From contig JAGUXT010000059.1 of assembly GCA_020061705.1 (NCBI GenBank), forward strand, positions 22,987 to 86,986: a stretch of 64,000 nucleotides of DNA, in the 5' to 3' direction. Origin of the DNA: Halothiobacillus sp. (GTDB lineage: Bacteria > Pseudomonadota > Gammaproteobacteria > Halothiobacillales > Halothiobacillaceae). The notes beneath the pieces were generated by a model. It had not been told where the DNA came from. It searched no databases and saw only the letters and a program-made list of their open reading frames with translations. Shown piece after piece: positions 8,605-18,200 of the stretch (within the stretch, counting starts at the first letter, position 1; each line of letters starts with the position of its first letter). A program made the translations under genes and the position numbers.

Positions 8605-8943
8605 CTAATACCGTCTGCGTTGCCACCATCTCGGAAGAATGTTCGTGCGCAAATGCCACCCAAAGATAGCTGGCCCTAAAAGAAGCATGAACACCCAGCC
8701 ATATTGCATTCCGTAATTCACAAATGTCTCAATTTTTGGGGGGAATACGGAGGCCAGTACCCAGCCAATGGTAAATATTGCCAAAGGCAAGATGAGTACC
8801 AAAAAGACAAGCATGACAAGCAGGCGATAAGAAATGGTTGCTGCCCTTTCAAAATCATTCCAAAAGCCTCTGGTTGGCCAAATAGCCATGGAAACAGGCG
8901 TTAACAAAAAAAGGAATAAATAAAGCAACCAATACATTTCCAT
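8605..8943 (-). CDS. Small membrane protein, paralogue of its neighbour
   Basis: A 112-residue protein of unknown function with three predicted membrane helices at about 4-22, 40-66 and 78-98. It shares a pattern with the next gene: FWNDFE or FFNDFE before the second helix, SYR at its start, a YG motif before the third, and a C-terminus ILPxWWQRR. The pair is therefore a tandem duplication. No family could be named. The basic WWQRR tail should face the cytoplasm. Confidence 0.7.
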   Translation of the reverse strand: MEMYWLLYLFLFLLTPVSMAIWPTRGFWNDFERAATISYRLLVMLVFLVLILPLAIFTIGWVLASVFPPKIETFVNYGMQYGWVFMLLLGPAIFGWHLRTNILPRWWQRRRY

Positions 8944-9105
8944 TGATTTTCTTCAGGTGTTTTGCGGTATGTGGTTGGTGGTGTTTTATCTGGCGAATGA
9001 AATACTTTTATCAGTATCCTGATATTCAGGATGATGGGTCGTTATTCGGGCTTGACGTGAAACCGGCCATAGGCCGTGCATGACTTACCAGGTGTTTTTT
9101 GGATT
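8944..9105. other. Intergenic region with two short hairpins
   Basis: Between the two paralogous genes lie the inverted repeat ATCCTGA-TAT-TCAGGAT at 9016-9032 and a GC-rich CGGCC/GGCCG hairpin near 9062-9075. The second could terminate the minus-strand transcript of the upstream paralogue. No gene is seen. Confidence 0.4.
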
Positions 9106-9468
9106 CTAAATCAGTCGTCGCTGCCACCATTCAGGAAGTATCTTCGAGCGAATATACCGACCAGCCGCTGCAAGTATTAAAAGGGATAAGAGCAGCCAAG
9201 CGTGCTTCAGGCCATAACTTATAAAGCCCTCAAAATCGAACGTGAGTATTAACATAACCACCCATCCAAAAACGAACAAAATTAATGGTATATTAAATGC
9301 GTAGAAGACAAACAAGACCTTCCAGCGATAAGAAAATCCTGAGCTTATTTCAAAGTCATTAAAAAAACTATTTTGTTCAAGCCATTCATGGTCTTCCGCA
9401 TAAGTAAATGCGAAAAATAAACCGAAAAGCAGATATATTAAAATCAAAATTAATATTGAAAAAATCAT
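9106..9468 (-). CDS. Small membrane protein, paralogue of its neighbour
   Basis: A 120-residue protein with three predicted helices (about 3-22, 48-76 and 88-106) and the same FFNDFE...SYRW...YGLKHAW...ILPEWWQRR framework as the 8605-8943 gene. Identity is patchy outside these motifs, so the duplication is old. Its DNA is clearly more AT-rich than the surrounding genes, with many ATA and TTA codons, which suggests later acquisition. Function unknown. Confidence 0.7.
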   Translation of the reverse strand: MIFSILILILIYLLFGLFFAFTYAEDHEWLEQNSFFNDFEISSGFSYRWKVLFVFYAFNIPLILFVFGWVVMLILTFDFEGFISYGLKHAWLLLSLLILAAAGRYIRSKILPEWWQRRLI

Positions 9469-9487
9469 TGATTATGCCCCCAATTTA

Positions 9488-9805
9488 TTATTGTGGCTCT
9501 GCTTTCTGTCCCCTGAACCCCAACTTATCGTTATCCCACGTCGCCAGATATTCCGCGCGCGGCGGCATTTGCAGGTGAAAGCCGCGTTCGCGCAGATTCT
9601 CCATGACCTGGGCAATATCCACGCGGGCGAGTTTGCGTTCCGGTGTGAGCGTAAGGCGCATGGCTTCTTCGGGGTCGCGTCCCATGCCTTGTAGCACGTT
9701 TTCCGGCAGTTCGGCGTAGGGGTGGTTGGCGGCGAGGTAGAGATACATGCCGTCTTTGATGCGGCTGCGGTAAACAATGCAGTCGATGCTTGGGTTTTCA
9801 TTCAT
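9488..9805 (-). CDS. YcgL domain protein
   Basis: A 105-residue protein with the YcgL pattern: CIVYRSRIKDGMYLYL at the start, LPENVLQGMGRDPEEAM in the middle, and FHLQMPPRAEYLA before the end. YcgL proteins are widespread in Gammaproteobacteria; their biochemical role is not established, although they are often found with RNase D. Here it lies 30 bases downstream of mtaD on the same strand. The tail after the domain is slightly longer than usual. Confidence 0.88.
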   Translation of the reverse strand: MNENPSIDCIVYRSRIKDGMYLYLAANHPYAELPENVLQGMGRDPEEAMRLTLTPERKLARVDIAQVMENLRERGFHLQMPPRAEYLATWDNDKLGFRGQKAEPQ

Positions 9806-9835
9806 GTTGGCTGTCCTGATGTGTCATGCGCGGGT

Positions 9836-11227
9836 TCAAAGCGAGCGGATTGTATCCTGCCAGTGTTGGGCTTTGGCGAGCAGGTCGTCTTCATTAAGGG
9901 TCATGAGGCGGCGCTCGTTCATCAACATGCGTCCGGCGACCCACAGGTGAGTGATTTGCGCGCGTCCGGCGGCGTAGATGATTTGTGCGATGGGGTCGAA
10001 CAGTGGCTGGGTTTCGATCTGGCCGAGGTCGATGGCGATCAGGTCGGCGGCCTTGCCGGGTTCGAGTGAGCCGATACGTGCGTCCAGACCCAGTGCGCGT
10101 GCGCCGCCCAGGGTGGCCATGTAGAGCGCATCAAAGGCAGGCACGGCGGCAGCGTCTCCGGAAAAGCCTTTGGCGAGCAGGGCGGCGGTGCGGGTTTCGC
10201 CGAGCAGGTCAAGGTCGTTGTTGCTGGCTGCGCCGTCGGTGCCGATGCCGACATTGATGCCGTGGGCGCGTAGCCTGGCGAGCGGGGCAATGCCGGAGGC
10301 CAGTTTGAGGTTGGATTCCGGGCAGTGGGCGATATGCACGCCGCGTGCAGCCAGCATGTCGATTTCGGCGTCGTTGAGCTGGGTCATGTGTACGGCGAGA
10401 AAGCGCTCATTCAACAGGCCGAGGCGGTCGAGGCGCGCTAGCGGGCGCTCGCCGTATTGGCGTTCGGCATCGGCCACTTCCTGTGCGGTTTCATGCACGT
10501 GCATGTGAATGCCGAGATTCAGCGTGTCGGCCAGTTCGCGGATGCGCTCAAGCGGCGCGTCGCTGACAGTGTAGGGCGCGTGCGGGGCGAGCATGAATGA
10601 CATGCGCGGGTTGCCATGCCATTCATCCAGCAGGTTGAGTTCGGCGCGCAGGCTACGCGCCAGGGCGCTGCGTTCGCTGTAGCGGATGTGCCATTCTTCA
10701 TGCAGCGCTTGGCCTTTGCGCAGGTAGTCGTCGGCATCCTGTCCCCATGCGGTAGGGAAGTCGATCACGGTCAGGCCGATCGAGGCGCGCAAACCAGCTT
10801 CCTCGGCGGCGCGCAGGGTGGCGGCGGGGAAGAAGTACATGTCGTTGAAACTGGTCACACCGCTGCGGATCAGTTCGGCACAGGCCAGTTGGCTGCCATC
10901 AAATACAAATGCATCGCTCAAAAGCTGGTTTTCCAGCGGCCAGATGTGTTCCTGTAACCAGGTCATCAAGGGCAGGTCGTCGGCCACGCCGCGCAGCAGG
11001 TTCATGGCAACGTGGGTGTGCACATTGACCAGGCCGGGCATGAGGGCGTGCTGCGGCAATTCGATTTCGCGCGCGTGACTTTGGTGGGCGCGCTGGCGAG
11101 CTTCAAGCGTGGGCAGGATGGCGCTGATAATGCCGTCGTTGATGACCAGGCTGTGCTGCTCCAGAACCTGGGCATGAGGGACGATGGGGATGATCCAGCG
11201 CGGGTGGAGGATGGTTTCGGTGGGCAT
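9836..11227 (-). CDS. mtaD: 5-methylthioadenosine/S-adenosylhomocysteine deaminase
   Basis: A 463-residue amidohydrolase of the TRZ/ATZ group. Metal ligands are visible in NVHTHVAMNL, in HMHVHE, and in the terminal GTDGAASNND loop. The VHMTQL, HCPESNLKLASG and MPGLVN segments match the MtaD branch, which deaminates MTA and SAH to the inosine forms in methionine salvage. TRZ/ATZ members are hard to separate by motif alone, so guanine or chlorotriazine-type activity cannot be fully excluded, but MtaD is by far the most likely. ycgL follows. Confidence 0.88.
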   Translation of the reverse strand: MPTETILHPRWIIPIVPHAQVLEQHSLVINDGIISAILPTLEARQRAHQSHAREIELPQHALMPGLVNVHTHVAMNLLRGVADDLPLMTWLQEHIWPLENQLLSDAFVFDGSQLACAELIRSGVTSFNDMYFFPAATLRAAEEAGLRASIGLTVIDFPTAWGQDADDYLRKGQALHEEWHIRYSERSALARSLRAELNLLDEWHGNPRMSFMLAPHAPYTVSDAPLERIRELADTLNLGIHMHVHETAQEVADAERQYGERPLARLDRLGLLNERFLAVHMTQLNDAEIDMLAARGVHIAHCPESNLKLASGIAPLARLRAHGINVGIGTDGAASNNDLDLLGETRTAALLAKGFSGDAAAVPAFDALYMATLGGARALGLDARIGSLEPGKAADLIAIDLGQIETQPLFDPIAQIIYAAGRAQITHLWVAGRMLMNERRLMTLNEDDLLAKAQHWQDTIRSL

Positions 11228-11279
11228 GGGTGTTTTTTCATGTCAGTGGATTGAGGCATAGGGTACTGCAAGGATTAGG

Positions 11280-11309
11280 TTCACGATATTTCCGAGAGTG
11301 TATATACTC
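11280..11309 (+). promoter_or_regulatory. vapBC promoter with overlapping palindromic operator
   Basis: A -35 of TTCACG (11280-11285) and a -10 of TATACT (11303-11308) are separated by 17 bases. The -10 is buried in the near-palindrome GAGTGTATATACTC (11296-11309). An operator over the promoter fits autorepression by the VapBC complex. Confidence 0.6.
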
Positions 11310-11338
11310 AATGTAGATATTTTTTTGTGGGGGCGGTC

Positions 11339-11566
11339 ATGGATTACGCGCGTGTTTTTCAGTCGGGTAACAGCCAGGCGGTTCGTCTGCCGAAGGAGTT
11401 TCGCTTTAACGCGCAGCAAGTCGAAATTTTTCGGCGCGGGAACGAAGTTGTGTTGCGTGAGCGCCCAACGGATGCCTTGGCCATTTTTGATACGCTGAAC
11501 CAATTGCCCGAGGACATCGCGCAATGGCGGCACGATGATGTTCCGCAAGTGCGCGAGGATTTTTAA
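11339..11566 (+). CDS. vapB: VapB antitoxin (SpoVT/AbrB fold)
   Basis: A 75-residue antitoxin. Its N-terminal half has the swapped-hairpin DNA-binding pattern ARVFQSGNSQAVRLPKEF typical of VapB, and the C-terminal half, rich in acidic residues, should wrap the toxin active site. The start at 11339 has a GGGGGCGG ribosome site; a GTG at 11327 is too early. The last base of its stop codon is the first base of the vapC start (TAATG), giving coupled translation. It probably represses its own promoter with VapC. Confidence 0.92.
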   Translation: MDYARVFQSGNSQAVRLPKEFRFNAQQVEIFRRGNEVVLRERPTDALAIFDTLNQLPEDIAQWRHDDVPQVREDF

Positions 11567-11973
11567 TGGCGACACGCTATTTGCTGGATACCAATATCTG
11601 CATCTACATTGCCAAGCACAATCCAGCTGCCGTGCGCGCGCGCTTTGCTCAACATACGGCGGATGAATTGGTGATGTCGGTGATTACGCTGGGGGAACTG
11701 CGATTTGGGGCTGAGAAAAGCCAATCTCAGGAACGCACTCTAGCCGTTATCAATCAACTTCAATCCTTGATCCAAGTTGCGCCATTAACCGAGGCAGTGG
11801 GTGAACATTACGGGCAGATACGCGCCAGTTTGCAGAAGACTGGCTTACCCATTGGTAACAACGATTTATGGATTGCCGCCCATGCGCGTGCGGAAGAGTG
11901 GGTTTTGGTGACCAATAATGAGCGCGAATTCAGGCGCGTGGATGGTTTGCAGGTTGAAAACTGGTGTGAATAA
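11566..11973 (+). CDS. vapC: VapC toxin, PIN-domain ribonuclease
   Basis: A 135-residue PIN-domain nuclease closely resembling the class that cleaves initiator tRNA-fMet in its anticodon loop. The acidic metal site is intact: Asp8 (YLLDTN), Glu44 (LGELRFG) and Asp100 (GNNDLWIAAHA), with the following TNNEREF segment. VapC is held inactive by VapB, encoded just upstream. The exact RNA target is inferred from family resemblance. Nothing suggests inactivation. Confidence 0.92.
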   Translation: MATRYLLDTNICIYIAKHNPAAVRARFAQHTADELVMSVITLGELRFGAEKSQSQERTLAVINQLQSLIQVAPLTEAVGEHYGQIRASLQKTGLPIGNNDLWIAAHARAEEWVLVTNNEREFRRVDGLQVENWCE

Positions 11974-11976
11974 GTC

Positions 11977-12576
11977 ATGAGCAATGAAGCATGGTGTCAT
12001 CCATTGATCGCGGGTTTGGCCGAATCAGGCTACGCCGTGCTGGAGAATGCGTTTCCGCCCGCCTTGCTGGATGGGTTGCGTGCGGAGGCTTTGGCACAGC
12101 GCGAGCAATTTCGTCCTGCCGGTATTGGTAATCAGGCGGTGCGGGCGCAGGCGGTGCGTGGCGATAGCATCGACTGGCTGGAATGGGGCGAAGGCGGGGA
12201 GAGTTTGCAGGCATTTTGGCAGGCAATGGACTCATTGCGTGATGTGCTGAATCGTGAGTTATATCTTGGCGCGCGTGAGCTGGAATGCCACTTCGCGCTT
12301 TATCCAGCGGGTGGAGGCTACCAGAAACATCACGACAATCCCCAGGGACGTTCGGCGCGTATGGTGACGATTCTGCTGTATTTGAACCCGGATTGGCGGC
12401 CTGAACATGGCGGGGTTTTGCAGATTTATGATCCCGAAGATGAGTCGCATGTGCTGGCTCGTGTCGAGCCGCGTGCCGGGACGTTCGTGGCATTTTTGGC
12501 CGAGCGCTTTCCGCATGAAGTTTTGCTGGCGCAACATGAGCGTTTGAGTCTGACCGGCTGGTGGAGGCGCGGATGA
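11977..12576 (+). CDS. 2OG-Fe(II) oxygenase (SM-20/prolyl-hydroxylase-like)
   Basis: A 199-residue double-stranded beta-helix oxygenase. The iron ligands are in KHHDN (His118 and Asp120) and ERFPHEV (His180); Arg189 in ERLSLTGWW should bind the 2-oxoglutarate carboxylate. The arrangement matches the SM-20/Ofd family of prolyl hydroxylases; the substrate is unknown. It begins 3 bases after vapC and its stop overlaps the next gene's start as ATGA, so it is probably co-translated with the AddB-like gene. Confidence 0.85.
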   Translation: MSNEAWCHPLIAGLAESGYAVLENAFPPALLDGLRAEALAQREQFRPAGIGNQAVRAQAVRGDSIDWLEWGEGGESLQAFWQAMDSLRDVLNRELYLGARELECHFALYPAGGGYQKHHDNPQGRSARMVTILLYLNPDWRPEHGGVLQIYDPEDESHVLARVEPRAGTFVAFLAERFPHEVLLAQHERLSLTGWWRRG

Positions 12577-15290
12577 ATCTGAATACGCACGAGATATTTG
12601 CGGCTCTGCGCACAGGGGCGGTGTTGGTGACGGTGAATAACCGCCTTGCCCGGCATTGGCGTGCGGCCTTTGCCAATACGGCGGCGCAGGATGCGGCGCT
12701 GTGGCCGACCGCGCAGATCGTGCCTTGGGGGGCGTGGTTGCGGCAGATGTGGGCTGACGCGAGTTGGCTCGATCCGGCTGCACCCTTGTTGCTGGAGCCC
12801 GCGCAGTCGGCGTTGTTGTGGCAAAGCATCATTGAGCGCGAAGTTGACAAGGGGCATGGGTCGCCTTTGCTGCAAAGTCGAGCCAGTGCGCGTTTGGCGC
12901 AAGAAGCGTGGATTTTGCTGCATGATTGGAAATTATCTCTGCCGTTTGAATCCTTGGAATGCAGTGACGATGTGTTGCATTTCCAGCATTGGGCCGAGCA
13001 GTTTGCCGCGGAATGCCGCAAGAAAAATTGGCTGGACGAGGCACGGTTGTCGTCAAATCTGTTGGCGGCCTGGCAACATGGCCTTGGCAGCTTGCCTACC
13101 CGAGTTATGTTTTTGGGCTTTGAGGATTGGACTCCGGCGCAGCGTGCGTTGCTGGATGGATTGCGCGCGCGCGGGGTGGATGTGGTGATTGCCGATGAGG
13201 GTGATCATGCCCGAACAAGGGCTGAATCCGCACAGCCGGTGCGTGTTGCTCTGGCCGATGCCGCTCAGGAAGACGAGGCGGCGGTGCGTTGGGTTCGCGC
13301 AGTTTTGCAGCACACCCCGACAGCACGATTGGCGATTATCGCGCCGGATTTGCGCGAGCGGCGGGCGCGTTTGGCACGCCTGCTGGATGCCCAGCTTGCA
13401 CCGCAGCGTTTGCTGCCCGCCGCCTCGGCTATGGATGCGGATGCAGCCAGTCCGTGGAATATGTCGCTTGGTGCGGCGCTGAGTGAACACGGCATGGTGC
13501 AAGCGGCGTTATCGGTGTTTGCCATAGGTGATACGCGCCTGGATTTGGTGCTGCTGGGCCAGGCTTTGCGCAGTCCATTTTTGGGTGGGTATGCTCTCGA
13601 ACGTGAGGCGCGCGCCATGCTGGATGTGCGCCTACGCCAGCAAGGTGAGTTGCAGCTCAGTGAAACCTATGTGCGCAAGCTGGCCGTTGAGCATGGCTGC
13701 CCGCTGTTTGCGCGCAGCGTGGCAGGCCTGGTCAAGGTAAGGAAGGCGCAGGCGGCACGTTTATCACCGGGTGAATGGGTGAATGTTTTGCGCGAGGAGT
13801 TGAAAATCGCTGGCTGGCCGGGTGATGCGACGCTGACAAGCAGTGATTTTCAGTTGCGCCAGACCTTTTTGGAGTCGCTGCAAGCGCTGGCTCGACTGGA
13901 GCTTGTTCAGGCCAAAATGCGCCGCTCCGAACTGCTTGCGCACCTGCGTTCGCTGGCGGCAGAAACCTTGTTTCAGCCCGAAGCGGTGGCCGATGCGCCG
14001 GTGCAGGTTCTGGGACCACTGGAGGCCTTGGGGCTGGCTTTTGATGGCGTATGGCTGCTGGGTATGCAACATGAACAATGGCCCTCACAGGCCAGGCCGA
14101 ATCCCTTTTTGCCGATGCGCCTGCAAGCGCGTTTGGCCATGCCGCACGCATCTCCGGCGCGCGAGCTGGACTATGCACGTCGCATCAGCACCAAGCTTTT
14201 GGCCTTGGCGGGCGAGGGTGGTCAGGTCATCGTGAGTTATGCGTTGCAAGCCGATGGGCGCGAGCTGGAGCCGAGCCCACTGTTTGAGCATTTAGCGCTG
14301 ATTGAATTGAGCGAGCTGGTGCAATCCAGCGTGCCGCTGCCTGCTTACTGGTGTGCGCCGCAAGCTATGGAGTGGGTAACTGACGCAGCTGTGCCGTCCT
14401 TGGCGTGGGGAACGCAGGTGCGCGGCGGTGCGCGGGTGCTGGAGTTGCAATCGGCCTGTGCCTTTCGGGCGTTTGCGGAATTGCGTTTGGCGGCAGAAGC
14501 CATGGAGGAGCCCGGCTTGGGACCGGATGCGCGTGAACGCGGAAACCTGTTGCACAAGGTGATGGAAGCCTTGTGGGGTGAGTTGGGCGATCAGGCCGCG
14601 TTGCTGGAGCTGGATGAGGCGGCGTTACAGGCCTGCGTGCTGCGACATGTGCAAACGGCGGTTGATGAACTGGCACGCCGACATGCCTCGTTGTGGCCTG
14701 CGCGTTTACAGGCTTTGGAAGTGGCGCGCTTGAGCGAGCTGGTGCTGGCATGGCTGGTCATTGAGAGCGAGCGGCCGCCATTTACGGTCGAGGCGCGAGA
14801 GCTGAAGCAGTCAATTGAGATTGGCGGCTTGCATCTCAATGTCAAAATTGACCGCATCGACCGCATTGCGGGTGAGGATGGCGGGCGGCCAGCCGAACGA
14901 TTAGTCATGGATTACAAAACCGGCACAGCCAAACCCGCACAATGGGCAGGCGAGCGCCCGGAAGCGCCGCAACTGCCTTTGTATGCGGTAAGCCTTGAAA
15001 ACATCCACGCGCTGGCTTTTGCGCAAGTGCGCGCGGGTGATTTGGATTTTGTGGGCCTGGCCGATGCAAAGTCGGTGGACACCGATCTTGCAGTGGCGCA
15101 ACAGGACTGGAGCGAGGTGTTGGCCGAATATCGGCGTGTGCTGGAGGGTTTGGCTGAAGGTTTCCGCACGGGTCGCGCCGAGGTTGATCCGCGCAAGCCA
15201 AGTGTCTGCGCGTACTGCCCGCTCACCATGTTGTGCCGCATTCATGAGCAGGCGGGTGAGACGTTTGCTTTGGAGATGGCGTTGGATTAG
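12573..15290 (+). CDS. AddB-like DNA repair protein with PD-(D/E)XK nuclease
   Basis: A 905-residue protein of the group annotated as 'probable DNA repair protein' in Gammaproteobacteria. It resembles AddB: a degenerate helicase-like N-terminal region begins VTVNNRLARHWRAAF, and a C-terminal RecB-type nuclease carries the catalytic VMDYKTG motif. The C-terminal cysteines (VCAYCPLTMLC) could hold an iron-sulfur cluster together with another cysteine, as in AddB. The start at 12573 overlaps the previous stop as ATGA; an in-frame GTG at 12561 is less likely. It converges on the AddA-like gene with 3 bases between their stops. Confidence 0.85.
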   Translation: MNLNTHEIFAALRTGAVLVTVNNRLARHWRAAFANTAAQDAALWPTAQIVPWGAWLRQMWADASWLDPAAPLLLEPAQSALLWQSIIEREVDKGHGSPLLQSRASARLAQEAWILLHDWKLSLPFESLECSDDVLHFQHWAEQFAAECRKKNWLDEARLSSNLLAAWQHGLGSLPTRVMFLGFEDWTPAQRALLDGLRARGVDVVIADEGDHARTRAESAQPVRVALADAAQEDEAAVRWVRAVLQHTPTARLAIIAPDLRERRARLARLLDAQLAPQRLLPAASAMDADAASPWNMSLGAALSEHGMVQAALSVFAIGDTRLDLVLLGQALRSPFLGGYALEREARAMLDVRLRQQGELQLSETYVRKLAVEHGCPLFARSVAGLVKVRKAQAARLSPGEWVNVLREELKIAGWPGDATLTSSDFQLRQTFLESLQALARLELVQAKMRRSELLAHLRSLAAETLFQPEAVADAPVQVLGPLEALGLAFDGVWLLGMQHEQWPSQARPNPFLPMRLQARLAMPHASPARELDYARRISTKLLALAGEGGQVIVSYALQADGRELEPSPLFEHLALIELSELVQSSVPLPAYWCAPQAMEWVTDAAVPSLAWGTQVRGGARVLELQSACAFRAFAELRLAAEAMEEPGLGPDARERGNLLHKVMEALWGELGDQAALLELDEAALQACVLRHVQTAVDELARRHASLWPARLQALEVARLSELVLAWLVIESERPPFTVEARELKQSIEIGGLHLNVKIDRIDRIAGEDGGRPAERLVMDYKTGTAKPAQWAGERPEAPQLPLYAVSLENIHALAFAQVRAGDLDFVGLADAKSVDTDLAVAQQDWSEVLAEYRRVLEGLAEGFRTGRAEVDPRKPSVCAYCPLTMLCRIHEQAGETFALEMALD

Positions 15291-15293
15291 CTG

Positions 15294-18200
15294 TTAGGCC
15301 GGTACGTCCCACTCGCGCCACTCCGCAACCAGCGGGAAATACAAGCCAAGTCGAATATCCAGGCTGCAATCTTGAATGCGCAGCAAGGCAGCGTAGCTTT
15401 CAAGTTGGGCTCGGTATTGGTTTTGTTGGCGGTCGAGGAAATCATTCGCGCTTTCACCGTTGGCAGTATCGGGGGCAGCGGTTTTGTAGTCGATAATCCA
15501 GCGGATGCCGTGCTCGCTAAAGCTACGGTCGATGACAGCATTGACCGCTGTGCCATCCAGCACGCCGCTGAGTGCCCACTCGCATTGTGCGTCGTCGTGT
15601 TTGGCCAGTATCCAGCGCCCACGCGGGTCGTTGAGGGTGGTGTGCAGGGCGTGGGTCACTTGCGCGAGGGCTGCATCCAACCTGCTGGCGATCACGCCGA
15701 GGTGCTGGAGTTCGCGGCGCAAGGCGGGTTGTAGCGTCTGAATCCTGGCGGCATTCCACACCTCCGCTTCGTCATGCGCGTTGTCGAGGGCGATACGCTC
15801 GAACAGGCGGTGCAACAGGGTGCCGACGAAGCGCGGGGTTTCGTCGCTGGTGCTCCATGGTGCTGTACTGGCTCCCGTGCTGACGTGGCTTGAGGGGAGC
15901 AGGGGCTTGGTACTGCGTGTGGCGAGAGGCAGCGCGTCTGGGGTTTGCGGGGGTGTGCCGACTTGGGTTAGGCGGCGCAAGCCTTTAAATCCCCCCTGCC
16001 CCCCTTTTTCAAAGGGGGGTAGATTGAGCGCTTTTTCAAAGGAGGGGAAATTGAGTGATTTTTCAATGGAAGCCGCTCTGGCGGTGGCCAAGAGCTCGTC
16101 GTTGCTGGCGCAATGACTGGCATCGTCGAGCATAAATTCAACCCCAGCCCACAGCCGTTTGAGCAGCGAGCTGCTGGGCGGATTCCATGCGCCATCCTTG
16201 TCTTGCCCCACTTCGGCCAGCAGGTGCAAGCGCTGGATGGCGCGGGTGGTGGCGACATAGAGCAGGCGGCTGCTTTCGTGGCGTTCGCGGGTGGCTTCCA
16301 TGCCTTGCAGCCAGGTGTAGAGCGTGGGCGCGATTTTCTTCCTGTTTTCGCCTGCGGCTTTGATCGGGGCGAGCAGTAAATCCGGCGCGCCGCGTGACAT
16401 ATCGCTGGTTTCGCGCTCGCGCCAAATGAGCATGGGGCTGTCGCTGTTGCGCGGAGTGCGTGCCAGTCCGGGCAGAATGACCGTGTGGAATTGCAGCCCC
16501 TTGGATTTATGGATGGTCATGAGCTGCACGTGCGCGCAGCTATCCGGCGGGGCGTACAGGGTTTTGAGTTTGTTTTCCAAATCAAACGCTTCAATCACGC
16601 CGCCTTGTTCGCTGTGCAGGCTGTCGAGCAGGTCAAAAAAGATCTCGGCTTCATTCAGTTCTTGCGCATGACGGGCGCAGCTTGCGCCGCCCAAGGCCAG
16701 CCATACGCCTTCGACCTGGCGGCGCAGGCTGATGCGTCCACTCTCGGCCAAACCGCTGGCAAGAATGGGGCGCAGGGCGAGCAGGCGGGTTTGCGCATCC
16801 GGCGAGAGTTTTTGTAGTCGCTGATCGTCTTGCATCAACTGCCACACGGTCGCCTGCGATTCCCCTTCGGCAAGCAGAAGCATATCGGCCAGCCCCAGAC
16901 CGCACCACGGCGCGCGCAGTACGGCCAGCCAGGCAATGCGGTCGGCGGGGTGCAGCAGGGCGCGGGTGAGCGCCATCAGGTCATGCACCATCGGCTGGTC
17001 GGCCAGTTGCTCGATTTCGACCGCCTGAAAAGGGATACTGGCCGCACGCAGCGCCGGGATAATCTGTACCAGATGGCTGCGCGAACGTACCAGAATGGCA
17101 ATGCTGCGGTCGGCATCCTTCAGATGCTCACCATCGCTTGCAAGGCTTGCGAGAGCGTTTTGCACCAGTCTGACCACATGCGCCGCCTCGGCCTTGCCGC
17201 GTTCCGGGCCGCTGTCGCCGTCTTCATCCGCGGGCTTGGCTTTTTCCAGTAAATGCAATTGCACGGCGCGCCCATCGGCCTCGGCATGAAAGGCTACGGC
17301 GGCGGGTTCGGCATAGCGCACCGCGCCTTCGCTCAGGTTGTCTTGCGGCGCGAGCACGGCGGGGAAGACCCGGTTCACCCAATCCACAATGCCGGCCTGC
17401 GACCGGAAATTGGTCGAAAGCTCCAGCGATTGCAGTGCCAAACCGCCGACGCCCTCGTGTTGCGCCAGCAAGAAAAGCCCCACATCGGCTTCACGGAAAC
17501 GGTAGATCGACTGCATCGGGTCGCCGACCAAAAACAGGCTGCGCCCCTCGGCTTCGCTAAACGCCTGTTCACCCGGATACCAACCGCTAATCAGGCGCTT
17601 AAGCAATTCAAACTGGGTGGTGGAGGTGTCCTGAAATTCGTCGATCAGGATATGACGCAGGCGGTAATCCAGCGCGAGTTGGATGTCGCTGATGCCCTCG
17701 TCAGTGTCGCCCAGGGTGCGCAGGGCGGCGAGGGCGTTTTCGACATAATCCACCGCACCGCGTTGGGCAAAAATATAGTGCAGCTCCGCCACGGCGAGCT
17801 TCAACAGGCGCAACAAGGCCGCCAATACATCCCAGTCGCGTGCGGAATACTGCGGCTGCGGAATGCTGCGGCAGGCATCAAGTGCCGCTTCAAGTTCGGG
17901 ATGCTCGCCAAGCGCAGCCAGAAGTTCGCTCAGGCGGGTTTTGAGCGCGCTGCGTTCAGCCTTGGTGTCCTTGTCGATACCTTTTTCGCTGAGTGCAGGC
18001 ACACCGTTTTTGGCGGTCACGCTCTTGCGCCACGTGCCGCCTTGGGTCAGCAACAGCTCGGCCAAACCCTGCCAACGCGAGAGCTCACCAATATCGCAGC
18101 TCGGCCAGCCGGGGACTTGCCAAGTCATACGCGGGTCGCTGTCATCAACGTCCATCATTTCAAGATTCGCGCACAGCGTCGCCATCAAGCCTGCGGTTTC

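Noticed and set aside
15981..16071. CRISPR-like or tandem-repeat array
   Set aside because: The repeats are few and degenerate, have no spacers, and match the known PPFEKGG intergenic repeat type.
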